Source: Methylotenera sp. G11 (GTDB lineage: Bacteria; Pseudomonadota; Gammaproteobacteria; Burkholderiales; Methylophilaceae). From it: 64,000 bases of DNA. Under the pieces are notes generated by a model, which made no database searches, was not told the origin of the DNA, and was given only the letters and a program-made list of their open reading frames with translations. Shown one piece after another: positions 30,135-43,000 of the stretch; the first letter of the stretch is position 1; each line of letters begins with the position of its first letter. The DNA lies in contig NZ_JUHH01000001.1 in NCBI RefSeq assembly GCF_000799735.1, forward strand, positions 124,001 through 188,000. Direction: 5' to 3'. Made by a program: the position numbers and the translations under genes.

Positions 30135-30836
30135 TTATTCTAGACCTTCCATCTGCATACGCAACAGCACATCACGCCACTTTGAAAGGTGTGATTGTGC
30201 ATCGTCTTTTGGGTTCGGGTTGCTGCCGACCCAAATACCTTTATCGTTAAAGCTGAAAATAGGGGATAAGTCTTTTCTTTCGGATGCAGGGTAAATCCCG
30301 GGGACCAGGTTATCCAGAATCAATGGTTCCGCCTGCGGCGTTGCATAATAGCTCAGCACCATGTGTGCCCGTACTGACTTCTGGCCGCCATTATTGAGCT
30401 GTGCCTTGACATAAGTGAGCCTGAGCTTGTTGTTCGGTATATTCGCGGCCTTGAGGAACATGTATTTTGCGATGCTGAAATCTTCGCAGTCGCCAGCCTG
30501 GCGCCCTATAGACTCAAGAGGCGAAGACCAGTAATCGGATTGCCCCCAGATTTCAATATCGTCGGCAAACAGCATTTTTTTATTGAAAAAATCGTTTATT
30601 TTTCTGAGTTTTTCAACATCAGGCGCGGTTTTCAGCTGAGAGACCAGCTGCTGCAGGTCTTCAATATCTTTTTGTGCCTCTTCGCCATATCTTTGCCTGG
30701 CAAGCGTGCCTAATTTATCGAAATCATAACCCGCTGCAAAAATACAGGAAAAACAGAACAACATCAACATCATGCAAACGGCAATGCAGAATGGATGCTT
30801 GAATGTTATTGGATTTATTTTAAGACCCGTAGGCAC
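30135..30836 (-). CDS. lapG: Periplasmic adhesin-releasing cysteine protease LapG
   Basis: Transglutaminase-like cysteine protease (bacterial DUF920 family), 233 residues with an N-terminal signal or anchor (about 16-35). The catalytic triad is C117 in GRQAGDCEDF, H158 in VRAHMVLSYY and D175 in LILDNL. DDIEIWG near residue 92 is in the place of the calcium-binding acids known in this family. It should cut the TAAG motif in the adhesin N-terminus. It is encoded first in a lapG-lapD unit, divergent from the adhesin gene. Confidence 0.93.
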   Translation of the reverse strand: MPTGLKINPITFKHPFCIAVCMMLMLFCFSCIFAAGYDFDKLGTLARQRYGEEAQKDIEDLQQLVSQLKTAPDVEKLRKINDFFNKKMLFADDIEIWGQSDYWSSPLESIGRQAGDCEDFSIAKYMFLKAANIPNNKLRLTYVKAQLNNGGQKSVRAHMVLSYYATPQAEPLILDNLVPGIYPASERKDLSPIFSFNDKGIWVGSNPNPKDDAQSHLSKWRDVLLRMQMEGLE

Positions 30837-31068
30837 TTACACTCCATTGGTGCAATGAGGGGCTGCCGAGCTTGACGGTGAAGCAGTGCCCATTAAATTA
30901 ACCGAAAGCTACCCAGGCTATGCATTGTTGCCATCTCCAGCAGCACGGTTTCAATATCTTACCTGTATTGGCCATCAGTACAATATGTTCGTTTACAAAT
31001 AACGTGTTTAATGCGAAAGCGGTAAAAGAAAAAAATACTAAACACACTAAAAAGTTAAGGTGCAAAAA

Positions 31069-34000
31069 ATGGCATTAATCGGCAGAATCGTTGGCATGAC
31101 AGGCGTAGCTTCACTGATCACAGGTAATGGAGAGAAACGCGACCTGCATCTTGGTGACAGCATCCAGACCGGCGATACCATCCAGACGCCGCGTGGCGTG
31201 GAAGTGGATCTTGAACTGGCTAACGGACGTGTGATCCATATCAGTGCCGAACAACTGGTCGCTTTTACCGAAGATCTGGGCAGCGTGTTTGTGCCCGATC
31301 CGCTGGATAGCTCCATTAACCTTGCCACCATTGATACCGTCATTAAAGCCATCGAAGAAGGCAAAGACATCAACGCGGTATTGGAAGAAACCGCAGCCGG
31401 TATCGCCGGGCAATCAAATGCCTATGGTTTTGGTTTTGTGGATTTGCTTAGGATCAGTGCTGAGCTGATAGGCGGCCAATATGCACTGGATGCAGATGCA
31501 ACCCGTGTAAGCGATTCATCTGTTGTGAGTAGTTCATCGTCGATTAATAATCAAATAATCGGCGATGAAACCGCCCCTGTAATTAATTCTGGCGGCACTG
31601 CTGCCGCGATCGATGAAAATACCGGAGCAGGTCAGGTTATATATGTTGCGACTGCCACAGATGAAAGTGCCGTGACCTTTAGCCTTGGTGGTGCTGATTC
31701 AGCATTGTTTAGTATTGATGCGGTTACGGGAGCGGTAACGCTGATTGGCAATCCTGATTACGAGAGTCAGTCAAATTATAATTTCATTGTCATTGCAACA
31801 GATACATCAGGTAATGTTTCCAAGCAAGCGGTGACGCTCGCCGTCACCAACCTGGACGAAGTGGCCCCGACCATCACCAGCGGCACCACCGCGACCGCCA
31901 TCGCAGAAAACTCCGGCGCCGGCCAGGTCGTGTACACCGCGACCGCCACCGACAACGCCGACATCAGCGCCGGCATCACCTACAGCCTGAGCGGCACTGA
32001 CGCTGGCCTGTTCAGCATCAACAGCAGCACCGGTGCGGTGACCCTGATCGGCAACCCGAACTATGAAGGCAAAGCCAGCTACAGCTTCACGGTCGAAGCC
32101 AGCGACGGCGTCAACGCGGCGACCACGCAAGCGGTCACGCTCGCCGTCACCAACCTGGACGAAGTGGCCCCGACCATCACCAGCGGCACTACCGCGACCG
32201 CCATCGCCGAGAACTCCGGCGCCGGCCAGGTCGTGTACACCGCGACCGCCACCGACAACGCCGACATCAGCGCTGGCATCACTTACAGCCTGAGCGGCAC
32301 GGACGCCAGCCTGTTCAGCATCAACAGCAGCACCGGTGCGGTGACCCTGATCGGCAACCCGAACTATGAAGGCAAAGCCAGCTACAGCTTCACGGTCGAA
32401 GCCAGCGACGGCGTCAACCCGGCGACCACGCAAGCGGTCACGCTCGCCGTCACCAACCTGGACGAAGTGGCCCCGACCATCACCAGCGGCACTACCGCGA
32501 CCGCCATCGCCGAAAACTCCGGCGCCGGCCAAGTCGTGTACACCGCGACCGCCACCGACAGTGCCGACATCAGCGCTGGCATCACCTACAGCCTGAGCGG
32601 CACTGACGCCAGCCTGTTCAGCATCAACAGCAGCACCGGTGCGGTGACCCTGATCGGCAACCCGAACTATGAAGGCAAAGCCAGCTACAGCTTCACGGTA
32701 GAAGCCAGCGACGGCGTCAACCCGGCCACCACGCAAGCGGTCACGCTCGCCGTCACCAACCTGGACGAAGTGGCCCCGACCATCACCAGCGGCACTACCG
32801 CGACCGCCATCGCCGAGAACTCCGGCGCCGGCCAGGTCGTGTACACCGCGACCGCCACCGACAACGCCGACATCAGCGCCGGCATCACCTACAGCCTGAG
32901 CGGCACTGACGCCAGCCTGTTCAGCATCAACAGCAGCACCGGTGCGGTGACCCTGATCGGCAACCCGAACTATGAAGGCAAAGCCAGCTACAGCTTCACG
33001 GTAGAAGCCAGCGACGGCGTCAACCCGGCCACCACGCAAGCGGTCACGCTCGCCGTCACCAACCTGGACGAAGTGGCCCCGACCATCACCAGCGGCACCA
33101 CCGCGACCGCCATCGCAGAAAACTCCGGCGCCGGCCAGGTCGTGTACACCGCGACCGCCACCGACAACGCCGACATCAGCGCTGGCATCACCTACAGCCT
33201 GAGCGGCACTGACGCTGGCCTGTTCAGCATCAACAGCAGCACCGGTGCGGTGACCCTGATCGGCAACCCGAACTATGAAGGCAAAGCCAGCTACAGCTTC
33301 ACGGTAGAAGCCAGCGACGGCGTCAACCCGGCGACCACGCAAGCGGTCACGCTCGCCGTCACCAACCTGGACGAAGTGGCCCCGACCATCACCAGCGGCA
33401 CTACCGCGACCGCCATCGCCGAGAACTCCGGCGCCGGCCAAGTCGTGTACACCGCGACCGCCACCGACAACGCCGACATCAGCGCCGGCATCACCTACAG
33501 CCTGAGCGGCACTGACGCCAGCCTGTTCAGCATCAACAGCAGCACCGGTGCGGTGACCCTGATCGGCAACCCGAACTATGAAGGCAAAGCCAGCTACAGC
33601 TTCACGGTAGAAGCCAGCGACGGCGTCAACCCGGCGACCACGCAAGCGGTCACGCTCGCCGTCACCAACGTGGACGAAGTGGCGCCGACCATCACCAGCG
33701 GCACTACCGCGACCGCCATCGCCGAAAACTCCGGCGCCGGCCAGGTCGTGTACACCGCGACCGCCACCGACAACGCCGACATCAGCGCCGGCATCACCTA
33801 CAGCCTGAGCGGCACTGACGCCAGCCTGTTCAGCATCAACAGCAGCACCGGTGCGGTGACCCTGATCGGCAACCCGAACTATGAAGGCAAAGCCAGCTAC
33901 AGCTTCACGGTAGAAGCCAGCGACGGCGTCAACCCGGCGACCACGCAAGCGGTCACGCTCGCCGTCACCAACGTGGACGAAGTGGCGCCGACCATCACCA

Positions 34001-37000
34001 GCGGCACTACCGCGACCGCCATCGCCGAAAACTCCGGCGCCGGCCAGGTCGTGTACACCGCGACCGCCACCGACAACGCCGACATCAGCGCCGGCATCAC
34101 CTACAGCCTGAGCGGCACTGACGCCAGCCTGTTCAGCATCAACAGCAGCACCGGTGCGGTGACCCTGATCGGCAACCCGAACTATGAAGGCAAAGCCAGC
34201 TACAGCTTCACGGTCGAAGCCAGCGACGGCGTCAACCCGGCGACCACGCAAGCGGTCACGCTCGCCGTCACCAACCTGGACGAAGTGGCGCCGACCATCA
34301 CCAGCGGCACTACCGCGACCGCCATCGCCGAGAACTCCGGCGCCGGCCAGGTCGTGTACACCGCGACCGCCACCGACAACGCCGACATCAGCGCCGGCAT
34401 CACCTACAGCCTGAGCGGCACTGACGCCAGCCTGTTCAGCATCAACAGCAGCACCGGTGCGGTGACCCTGATCGGCAACCCGAACTATGAAGGCAAAGCC
34501 AGCTACAGCTTCACGGTAGAAGCCAGCGACGGCGTCAACCCGGCGACCACGCAAGCGGTCACGCTCGCCGTCACCAACCTGGACGAAGTGGCGCCGACCA
34601 TCACCAGCGGCACTACCGCGACCGCCATCGCCGAGAACTCCGGCGCCGGCCAAGTCGTGTACACCGCGACCGCCACCGACAACGCCGACATCAGCGCCGG
34701 CATCACCTACAGCCTGAGCGGCACTGACGCCAGCCTGTTCAGCATCAACAGCAGCACCGGTGCGGTGACCCTGATCGGCAACCCGAACTATGAAGGCAAA
34801 GCCAGCTACAGCTTCACGGTCGAAGCCAGCGACGGCGTCAACCCGGCGACCACGCAAGCGGTCACGCTCGCCGTCACCAACGTGGACGAAGTGGCGCCGA
34901 CCATCACCAGCGGCACTACCGCGACCGCCATCGCCGAGAACTCCGGCGCCGGCCAGGTCGTGTACACCGCGACCGCCACCGACAACGCCGACATCAGCGC
35001 CGGCATCACCTACAGCCTGAGCGGCACGGACGCCAGCCTGTTCAGCATCAACAGCAGCACCGGTGCGGTGACCCTGATCGGCAACCCGAACTATGAAGGC
35101 AAAGCCAGCTACAGCTTCACGGTAGAAGCCAGCGACGGCGTCAACCCGGCGACCACGCAAGCGGTCACGCTCGCCGTCACCAACCTGGACGAAGTGGCGC
35201 CGACCATCACCAGCGGCACTACCGCGACCGCCATCGCCGAAAACTCCGGCGCCGGCCAGGTCGTGTACACCGCGACCGCCACCGACAACGCCGACATCAG
35301 CGCCGGCATCACCTACAGCCTGAGCGGCACTGACGCCAGCCTGTTCAGCATCAACAGCAGCACCGGTGCGGTGACCCTGATCGGCAACCCGAACTATGAA
35401 GGCAAAGCCAGCTACAGCTTCACGGTAGAAGCCAGCGACGGCGTCAACCCGGCGACCACGCAAGCGGTCACGCTCGCCGTCACCAACCTGGACGAAGTGG
35501 CGCCGACCATCACCAGCGGCACTACCGCGACCGCCATCGCCGAAAACTCCGGCGCCGGCCAGGTCGTGTACACCGCGACCGCCACCGACAACGCCGACAT
35601 CAGCGCTGGCATCACTTACAGCCTGAGCGGCACGGACGCCAGCCTGTTCAGCATCAACAGCAGCACCGGTGCGGTGACCCTGATCGGCAACCCGAACTAT
35701 GAAGGCAAAGCCAGCTACAGCTTCACGGTCGAAGCCAGCGACGGCGTCAACGCGGCGACCACGCAAGCGGTCACGCTCGCCGTCACCAACCTGGACGAAG
35801 TGGCCCCGACCATCACCAGCGGCACTACCGCGACCGCCATCGCCGAGAACTCCGGCGCCGGCCAGGTCGTGTACACCGCGACCGCCACCGACAACGCCGA
35901 CATCAGCGCCGGCATCACCTACAGCCTGAGCGGCACTGACGCCAGCCTGTTCAGCATCAACAGCAGCACCGGTGCGGTGACCCTGATCGGCAACCCGAAC
36001 TATGAAGGCAAAGCCAGCTACAGCTTCACGGTCGAAGCCAGCGACGGCGTCAACCCGGCGACCACGCAAGCGGTCACGCTCGCCGTCACCAACCTGGACG
36101 AAGTGGCGCCGACCATCACCAGCGGCACTACCGCGACCGCCATCGCCGAGAACTCCGGCGCCGGCCAGGTCGTGTACACCGCGACCGCCACCGACAACGC
36201 CGACATCAGCGCCGGCATCACCTACAGCCTGAGCGGCACTGACGCCAGCCTGTTCAGCATCAACAGCAGCACCGGTGCGGTGACCCTGATCGGCAACCCG
36301 AACTATGAAGGCAAAGCCAGCTACAGCTTCACGGTAGAAGCCAGCGACGGCGTCAACCCGGCGACCACGCAAGCGGTCACGCTCGCCGTCACCAACCTGG
36401 ACGAAGTGGCGCCGACCATCACCAGCGGCACTACCGCGACCGCCATCGCCGAGAACTCCGGCGCCGGCCAAGTCGTGTACACCGCGACCGCCACCGACAA
36501 CGCCGACATCAGCGCCGGCATCACCTACAGCCTGAGCGGCACTGACGCCAGCCTGTTCAGCATCAACAGCAGCACCGGTGCGGTGACCCTGATCGGCAAC
36601 CCGAACTATGAAGGCAAAGCCAGCTACAGCTTCACGGTCGAAGCCAGCGACGGCGTCAACCCGGCGACCACGCAAGCGGTCACGCTCGCCGTCACCAACG
36701 TGGACGAAGTGGCGCCGACCATCACCAGCGGCACTACCGCGACCGCCATCGCCGAGAACTCCGGCGCCGGCCAGGTCGTGTACACCGCGACCGCCACCGA
36801 CAACGCCGACATCAGCGCCGGCATCACCTACAGCCTGAGCGGCACTGACGCCAGCCTGTTCAGCATCAACAGCAGCACCGGTGCGGTGACCCTGATCGGC
36901 AACCCGAACTATGAAGGCAAAGCCAGCTACAGCTTCACGGTAGAAGCCAGCGACGGCGTCAACCCGGCGACCACGCAAGCGGTCACGCTCGCCGTCACCA

Positions 37001-40000
37001 ACCTGGACGAAGTGGCGCCGACCATCACCAGCGGCACTACCGCGACCGCCATCGCCGAAAACTCCGGCGCCGGCCAGGTCGTGTACACCGCGACCGCCAC
37101 CGACAACGCCGACATCAGCGCCGGCATCACCTACAGCCTGAGCGGCACTGACGCCAGCCTGTTCAGCATCAACAGCAGCACCGGTGCGGTGACCCTGATC
37201 GGCAACCCGAACTATGAAGGCAAAGCCAGCTACAGCTTCACGGTAGAAGCCAGCGACGGCGTCAACCCGGCGACCACGCAAGCGGTCACGCTCGCCGTCA
37301 CCAACCTGGACGAAGTGGCGCCGACCATCACCAGCGGCACTACCGCGACCGCCATCGCCGAAAACTCCGGCGCCGGCCAGGTCGTGTACACCGCGACCGC
37401 CACCGACAACGCCGACATCAGCGCTGGCATCACTTACAGCCTGAGCGGCACGGACGCCAGCCTGTTCAGCATCAACAGCAGCACCGGTGCGGTGACCCTG
37501 ATCGGCAACCCGAACTATGAAGGCAAAGCCAGCTACAGCTTCACGGTCGAAGCCAGCGACGGCGTCAACCCGGCGACCACGCAAGCGGTCACGCTCGCCG
37601 TCACCAACCTGGACGAAGTGGCGCCGACCATCACCAGCGGCACTACCGCGACCGCCATCGCCGAGAACTCCGGCGCCGGCCAGGTCGTGTACACCGCGAC
37701 CGCCACCGACAACGCCGACATCAGCGCCGGCATCACCTACAGCCTGAGCGGCACTGACGCCAGCCTGTTCAGCATCAACAGCAGCACCGGTGCGGTGACC
37801 CTGATCGGCAACCCGAACTATGAAGGCAAAGCCAGCTACAGCTTCACGGTAGAAGCCAGCGACGGCGTCAACCCGGCGACCACGCAAGCGGTCACGCTCG
37901 CCGTCACCAACCTGGACGAAGTGGCCCCGACCATCACCAGCGGCACTACCGCGACCGCCATCGCCGAGAACTCCGGCGCCGGCCAAGTCGTGTACACCGC
38001 GACCGCCACCGACAACGCCGACATCAGCGCCGGCATCACCTACAGCCTGAGCGGCACTGACGCCAGCCTGTTCAGCATCAACAGCAGCACCGGTGCGGTG
38101 ACCCTGATCGGCAACCCGAACTATGAAGGCAAAGCCAGCTACAGCTTCACGGTAGAAGCCAGCGACGGCGTCAACCCGGCGACCACGCAAGCGGTCACGC
38201 TCGCCGTCACCAACGTGGACGAAGTGGCGCCGACCATCACCAGCGGCACTACCGCGACCGCCATCGCCGAAAACTCCGGCGCCGGCCAGGTCGTGTACAC
38301 CGCGACCGCCACCGACAACGCCGACATCAGCGCCGGCATCACCTACAGCCTGAGCGGCACTGACGCCAGCCTGTTCAGCATCAACAGCAGCACCGGTGCG
38401 GTGACCCTGATCGGCAACCCGAACTATGAAGGCAAAGCCAGCTACAGCTTCACGGTAGAAGCCAGCGACGGCGTCAACCCGGCGACCACGCAAGCGGTCA
38501 CGCTCGCCGTCACCAACGTGGACGAAGTGGCGCCGACCATCACCAGCGGCACTACCGCGACCGCCATCGCCGAAAACTCCGGCGCCGGCCAGGTCGTGTA
38601 CACCGCGACCGCCACCGACAACGCCGACATCAGCGCCGGCATCACCTACAGCCTGAGCGGCACTGACGCCAGCCTGTTCAGCATCAACAGCAGCACCGGT
38701 GCGGTGACCCTGATCGGCAACCCGAACTATGAAGGCAAAGCCAGCTACAGCTTCACGGTCGAAGCCAGCGACGGCGTCAACCCGGCGACCACGCAAGCGG
38801 TCACGCTCGCCGTCACCAACCTGGACGAAGTGGCGCCGACCATCACCAGCGGCACTACCGCGACCGCCATCGCCGAGAACTCCGGCGCCGGCCAAGTCGT
38901 GTACACCGCGACCGCCACCGACAACGCCGACATCAGCGCCGGCATCACCTACAGCCTGAGCGGCACTGACGCCAGCCTGTTCAGCATCAACAGCAGCACC
39001 GGTGCGGTGACCCTGATCGGCAACCCGAACTATGAAGGCAAAGCCAGCTACAGCTTCACGGTCGAAGCCAGCGACGGCGTCAACCCGGCGACCACGCAAG
39101 CGGTCACGCTCGCCGTCACCAACGTGGACGAAGTGGCGCCGACCATCACCAGCGGCACTACCGCGACCGCCATCGCCGAGAACTCCGGCGCCGGCCAGGT
39201 CGTGTACACCGCGACCGCCACCGACAACGCCGACATCAGCGCCGGCATCACCTACAGCCTGAGCGGCACTGACGCCAGCCTGTTCAGCATCAACAGCAGC
39301 ACCGGTGCGGTGACCCTGATCGGCAACCCGAACTATGAAGGCAAAGCCAGCTACAGCTTCACGGTAGAAGCCAGCGACGGCGTCAACCCGGCGACCACGC
39401 AAGCGGTCACGCTCGCCGTCACCAACCTGGACGAAGTGGCGCCGACCATCACCAGCGGCACTACCGCGACCGCCATCGCCGAAAACTCCGGCGCCGGCCA
39501 GGTCGTGTACACCGCGACCGCCACCGACAACGCCGACATCAGCGCCGGCATCACCTACAGCCTGAGCGGCACTGACGCTGGCCTGTTCAGCATCAACAGC
39601 AGCACCGGTGCGGTGACCCTGATCGGCAACCCGAACTATGAAGGCAAAGCCAGCTACAGCTTCACGGTCGAAGCCAGCGACGGCGTCAACGCGGCCACCA
39701 CGCAAGCGGTCACGCTCGCCGTCACCAACCTGGACGAAGTGGCCCCGACCATCACCAGCGGCACTACCGCGACCGCCATCGCCGAGAACTCCGGCGCCGG
39801 CCAGGTCGTGTACACCGCGACCGCCACCGACAACGCCGACATCAGCGCCGGCATCACCTACAGCCTGAGCGGCACTGACGCCAGCCTGTTCAGCATCAAC
39901 AGCAGCACCGGTGCGGTGACCCTGATCGGCAACCCGAACTATGAAGGCAAAGCCAGCTACAGCTTCACGGTCGAAGCCAGCGACGGCGTCAACCCGGCGA

Positions 40001-43000
40001 CCACGCAAGCGGTCACGCTCGCCGTCACCAACCTGGACGAAGTGGCGCCGACCATCACCAGCGGCACTACCGCGACCGCCATCGCCGAGAACTCCGGCGC
40101 CGGCCAGGTCGTGTACACCGCGACCGCCACCGACAACGCCGACATCAGCGCCGGCATCACCTACAGCCTGAGCGGCACTGACGCCAGCCTGTTCAGCATC
40201 AACAGCAGCACCGGTGCGGTGACCCTGATCGGCAACCCGAACTATGAAGGCAAAGCCAGCTACAGCTTCACGGTAGAAGCCAGCGACGGCGTCAACCCGG
40301 CGACCACGCAAGCGGTCACGCTCGCCGTCACCAACCTGGACGAAGTGGCCCCGACCATCACCAGCGGCACTACCGCGACCGCCATCGCCGAGAACTCCGG
40401 CGCCGGCCAAGTCGTGTACACCGCGACCGCCACCGACAACGCCGACATCAGCGCCGGCATCACCTACAGCCTGAGCGGCACTGACGCCAGCCTGTTCAGC
40501 ATCAACAGCAGCACCGGTGCGGTGACCCTGATCGGCAACCCGAACTATGAAGGCAAAGCCAGCTACAGCTTCACGGTAGAAGCCAGCGACGGCGTCAACC
40601 CGGCGACCACGCAAGCGGTCACGCTCGCCGTCACCAACGTGGACGAAGTGGCGCCGACCATCACCAGCGGCACTACCGCGACCGCCATCGCCGAAAACTC
40701 CGGCGCCGGCCAGGTCGTGTACACCGCGACCGCCACCGACAACGCCGACATCAGCGCCGGCATCACCTACAGCCTGAGCGGCACTGACGCCAGCCTGTTC
40801 AGCATCAACAGCAGCACCGGTGCGGTGACCCTGATCGGCAACCCGAACTATGAAGGCAAAGCCAGCTACAGCTTCACGGTAGAAGCCAGCGACGGCGTCA
40901 ACCCGGCGACCACGCAAGCGGTCACGCTCGCCGTCACCAACGTGGACGAAGTGGCGCCGACCATCACCAGCGGCACTACCGCGACCGCCATCGCCGAAAA
41001 CTCCGGCGCCGGCCAGGTCGTGTACACCGCGACCGCCACCGACAACGCCGACATCAGCGCCGGCATCACCTACAGCCTGAGCGGCACTGACGCCAGCCTG
41101 TTCAGCATCAACAGCAGCACCGGTGCGGTGACCCTGATCGGCAACCCGAACTATGAAGGCAAAGCCAGCTACAGCTTCACGGTAGAAGCCAGCGACGGCG
41201 TCAACGCGGCCACCACGCAAGCGGTCACGCTCGCTGTTATTAACCTCAATGACAATGCACCAGACATTGTGAATACTACGGTTGCTTTTGATGAAAATAT
41301 CGACCCTGGTACCCTGATATATAACGTAAATGATAGTTTCACGGGTACGGACTTTGACCGTGATGGCAATAGCATTACTTACAGTATTACTGGAGGCAAT
41401 GCGGCCGGTATCTTTGAAATTAACTCAGCTACGGGTGTAATCACGATTGCCGCCGGCAAGACGTTGAATTACGAGGCTGCAACCGTACATAACCTGACTA
41501 TTACGGCTTCAGATGGTAGCTTTAGCGATACTGCTACGGTGACTGTTAATGTGAATAACCTGGTTACGGAGGCATTCAATGATTCAGGGGCGGTCAATGA
41601 AAATGCTACGCTGACCGTAGGTACGCCCGGCGTGCTTGTAAATGATTTCGATAATAACGCTAATCCAATCCACGTATCTGCCGTGAATGGTGTTGCCGGT
41701 AATGTCGGAACATCTATTCCAGGTACTTATGGTTCGCTGACGCTGAATGCAAACGGCAGTTATACCTATGTGGCTAATAATGCCGAGAGCCTGGCGGCAG
41801 GCGTTACCGTGAATGATGTCTTTAACTACACTATATCCAATGGCTTGTCCGGTGCTGATACTGCGACACTGACGATTACAATTACCGGCACTAATGATTT
41901 GCCTGTATTCAGTGGCGCTGATACCGGATCCGTAACAGAAGATCTAGCAGTTGCCGGAGGTATGCTGACTACGGCAGGGACCCTGATTGTGACTGATCCT
42001 GACAGCGGGCAGTCATTGATTGACACATCCGTTCCTGTCATCAGCAATGGCAATCTTGGTACTCTGATGATCAACTCTGCTGGCCAATGGACTTACGCAG
42101 TATCGAATGATGATGTTCAGTACCTTGCGGAAGGCCAGACGCGTTCGGAGGTCTTTACTGTTACCAGCAAAGACGGAACGACCCATAATATTACGGTAAC
42201 GATTACCGGTGATCAGGATAATCCTACAGCGCAGGATGCGACTATTCCTATTCCGAAAAATGCTACGCATGTGCTGACGGCTGACGATTTCGGTATCATT
42301 GATAAAGACGCAAATGATGCGCTGGTTGTTACGATTACCTCCGTGCCGGGTCAGGGATTGCTGAAATATTACAATGGCACTGCATGGGTAACCGTCACTG
42401 CTAATACGCAGATTCCATATACGAATATCGAAAATGGTTTGCTGGTGTATGTGCCTGCCACAAACGATACCGGTAATGAATCCTTTACCTATACCGTGAC
42501 TGATGGTACTTACACCACTACGGGCAATACGGTTACATTCAGCATCAATATCGAGTTGTCGGTTTCCAGCCCGTTACCGGTGGATGAAGGTAAGGCGACC
42601 GTGTTTGCAGTAGAATTGAGCGACCCACGCACTGTCAGCACGACCTTGAATCTGACTCTGGGCGGGGAGGCGACAAGCGATGATTACGTGACGCCGATGC
42701 AGTACCGCATTCAGAATGCGGATGGTTCTTATACTGCATGGCAGAATGTGAGCGGTAGCCAGATTACGCTGGCAATCGGCCAGACCAGGGCTGAAGTCAA
42801 AGTCAAGACCGTGGTCAATGATGATGGTTCAGGCGTAGTAAGTGAGTCATTGACGCTGACCGCCACCACAACGGCTGCGGCTGACTTGGCAAATACAAGT
42901 GCTACCGGCGAGACCTCGATCAATGATTTACCATCACTGCTGGTGAGCGGGGCTTCGTATGTGTCTGAAGGCAATACAGCCATTTTTGCACTGGAATTAA

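Noticed and set aside
30837-31068. Additional gene between lapG and lapA
   Set aside because: No frame with a ribosome site or protein-like composition; it is the divergent promoter region.
31807-41220. A 3,137-codon open frame on the minus strand opposite the lapA repeats
   Set aside because: The repeat length is a multiple of three and one unit lacks stops in that frame, so the frame stays open through every copy. There is no start signal or independent family; it is a shadow of lapA.
31855-41247. CRISPR-like regular repetition
   Set aside because: The repeats are 303 bp, directly adjacent, and translate into a protein; there are no spacers and no cas genes.
32063-41375. Dozens of 67- and 76-codon frames repeating every 303 bp
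   Set aside because: Shadow frames of the lapA repeat on both strands; presence or absence merely tracks the GTC/GTA variant.
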